Of a DNA stretch of 64,000 bases, positions 61,999 through 64,000 are shown piece after piece. The translations under genes and the position numbers were made by a program. Numbering within the stretch: the first letter of the stretch is position 1; each line of letters starts with the position of its first letter. The notes beneath the pieces are model-generated. The model saw only the letters and a program-made list of their open reading frames with translations, was not told the DNA's origin and searched no databases. Source of the stretch: Paralvinella palmiformis (lineage: Eukaryota; Annelida; Polychaeta; Terebellida; Alvinellidae); assembly GCA_025642065.1 (NCBI GenBank), contig JAODUP010001334.1, positions 38,370-102,369 on the forward strand. Direction: 5' to 3'.

Positions 61999-63960
61999 CT
62001 TGTGAGAGATATTTTTTTATTAAAGTAGTTTTTGTGTTAAATGTGTTTTGTCTTTTTTATTAGATGAATGACGAAAGCGGCAGTTCAGACTTTAAATATG
62101 TCTCGTTCGATATGAATATTAAAAATTTTCCTTGAAATTCTAATGACGATAGACATTAATCAAACATAGAAAATAACGAACTACAAACATAAATAAATAC
62201 TATTTTGAAAACTAATTAATATACGCCTTGTTCTTTGGTATAACAGTTGACGAATTGCCCCAAATAAATTTGCTTGGGTCTTACTATCAATACATGTGGC
62301 TATTTATCTCTGCTCTATTTGATATATTCTATCATCTAGATGTAATACCCACTCTTAATGGATATATTAAAACAAAAGTGATAAATGTTGTATTAGTATA
62401 ATTAACATCAATTTTGAAAAGAGAAAACTTCATTGGAATATTATAAAAAATCAATATAGAACTTTTAAATTCAATAGCTGGAAAAACAAAAAATTGAAAA
62501 TAATAAACAATCTATTGTATATTCCTTCTGTTGGCATTTTATTAATAACAGACTTGAAAGCCGAGTTCCTCCTGATGAGTGCTACTTAGACCTTCGGGTT
62601 TAGAATAATAAAACAAGATTTTTAATAAATAACCATCATATTTATATATATATAATCTAATACCATAACACTACAGCAACACACGGATGTATAATGTTTT
62701 AAATTATAATGCATTTTACATTCTCTATTTACGAAACATAAATTGTAATATTTGATTAATTTATTTGGCATTTTCTCATCCTAAAATATAGTGTATGCAA
62801 GGTATATAGACTCAGATATAATAAATTGACTTTAAGCTTTCTTCGCATATATTTGCTTTATTCAGTTTAAAATGATAAGAAGATTATTGAACTTTGATTT
62901 TAATTAAATTTTTAGTTGTTCAGTTAAATTCTTCAACTTCTTTAAAGTTGTAAAAATTAATTTCTGAAATAATTACTTAATTTTATTTCCTTTTGACGTT
63001 ATTTATGTTGAAATTGATTAAAATAAACCAGGGTTATAGCAAAGATAATAAACGTAGAAATAATAAATAAAATAGAACCCTGAAGTTAACCCTTAAAATA
63101 TTTAAGATGATATTTTTAAATACTTTTATTCAGCAAAATATCTTAATGAAAAAAAAATTCTCAGTATGACTGGAACCAAATATAAAATAAGTTGATTGTG
63201 CTCTGTCAAACGAAATAAGCCTTCCTTGTAAACAGAAACCTTGTTACCTTATGGATGTCTCAGGTATTTTGCTTTGATTTGTGAAACAATTAATCTCAGA
63301 TAAACCCATAAAAATTGATGACATTAAAATAAGACATTGCCGTAAAGCAAATAATAATATGTGGGTAAAATTAATGATACCATAATATAAAATTAAGTTG
63401 ATATTTTCTCCATATTAACATGATTGTGTTGAGTACCATCACTTAATAATATAAACAAAATTCAGTTGGTTCAGTTTTCATATGATTACACTTCTATTCA
63501 TCATGTAACTTGATTGTCTTATCATAGGTCTAATATTTAAGGTAAGAAAATGGAATTATAAATATTTACAATTGATAACAGATTAAGTTAAGTTATATAC
63601 TGATAAGTCCTTCTTAATCTAGGACCACATAATGCTGCCTTGTCGACAGTGCTTGGCATGGATAATATCTAAATCTCACGATGATTCCTTGTTAAATCTA
63701 CCAAGAAACCACTTCTATCCCATGGGAATTATTGACTAAATTCTGCTTCAGAAAAAGATAGGAAGAAATAGAGAATTCCAGATAATTATAATTGAATATG
63801 TGGATTATAAGTGATGTATTGGAGCATAGTTCATACTGAGTAAGGCATAGGCAAAAATCTACAATATAGTATGCTATTTACATATATCACTGAAATTAAC
63901 TTTACCGTATTACCATTGCTAAACCCATATGTTAGCAATGTTTGAACTTATATTACAGCA

Positions 63961-63965
<5 letters not shown>
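61999..63965. other. non-coding stretch
   Basis: AT-rich. No gene, RNA or element recognised. Confidence 0.45.

Positions 63966-64000
<35 letters not shown>
63966..64000. repeat. (TA)n microsatellite at the window edge
   Basis: TA run continuing past the window end. Confidence 0.95.

Overview
This is AT-rich, repeat-dense eukaryotic nuclear DNA with short exons, GT-AG introns, long dinucleotide arrays and several non-LTR retrotransposon relics. A fucolectin-type (FTP) lectin plus EGF-like plus fibronectin III receptor, and a secreted leucine-rich-repeat protein, suggest an invertebrate and most likely a mollusc. That is inference from family content; nothing in the window identifies a species.

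Layout. 49-5515 (minus) holds the 5' part of a multi-exon FTP-lectin/EGF/FN3 receptor gene. Eight exons can be placed with consistent phases, and the gene runs off the left edge. 1.8-2.5 kb, inside one of its introns, is a dead Tc1-like transposase. 5.5-8.3 kb is its 5' flank, which is duplicated at 42.4-44.2 kb. 8.3-18.8 kb is mostly non-coding, with TA arrays, LINE scraps and a small inverted-repeat element. 18.85-23.06 kb (minus) is a decayed LINE split by a Mutator-like transposase relic. 24.7-27.4 kb (plus) is a second LINE that has lost the core of its reverse transcriptase. 29.9-32.1 kb (minus) is an intact two-exon LRR gene with a signal sequence, 45-residue double LRR repeats, a C-terminal LRR cap and a PAN/apple-like domain. 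36.3-38.35 kb (plus) is a LINE with the 3' end of another LINE inserted in it. 40.5-41.4 kb has a LINE 3' end and a probable solo LTR. 41.8-42.4 kb (minus) is a broken duplicate of the FTP receptor 5' end. 44.75-44.98 kb (plus) is an orphan PAN-like exon. 45.5-47.8 kb is a tandem repeat of about 1.1 kb. 50.4-52.05 kb (plus) is a multiply disabled paralogue of the LRR gene. 52.6-53.2 kb is a non-autonomous DNA transposon. 53.4-56.7 kb is simple repeats with a SINE and a LINE 3' end. 57-64 kb is mainly non-coding, including a diverged copy of the 35-40 kb intergenic DNA.

The host-gene content is two extracellular recognition families, each with one good gene and degraded duplicates. This reads as a birth-and-death cluster of recognition genes in a transposon-rich setting. 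A role in immunity, self-recognition or adhesion is possible but not shown by the sequence. I found no rRNA, functional tRNA, CRISPR array, viral gene or toxin gene.
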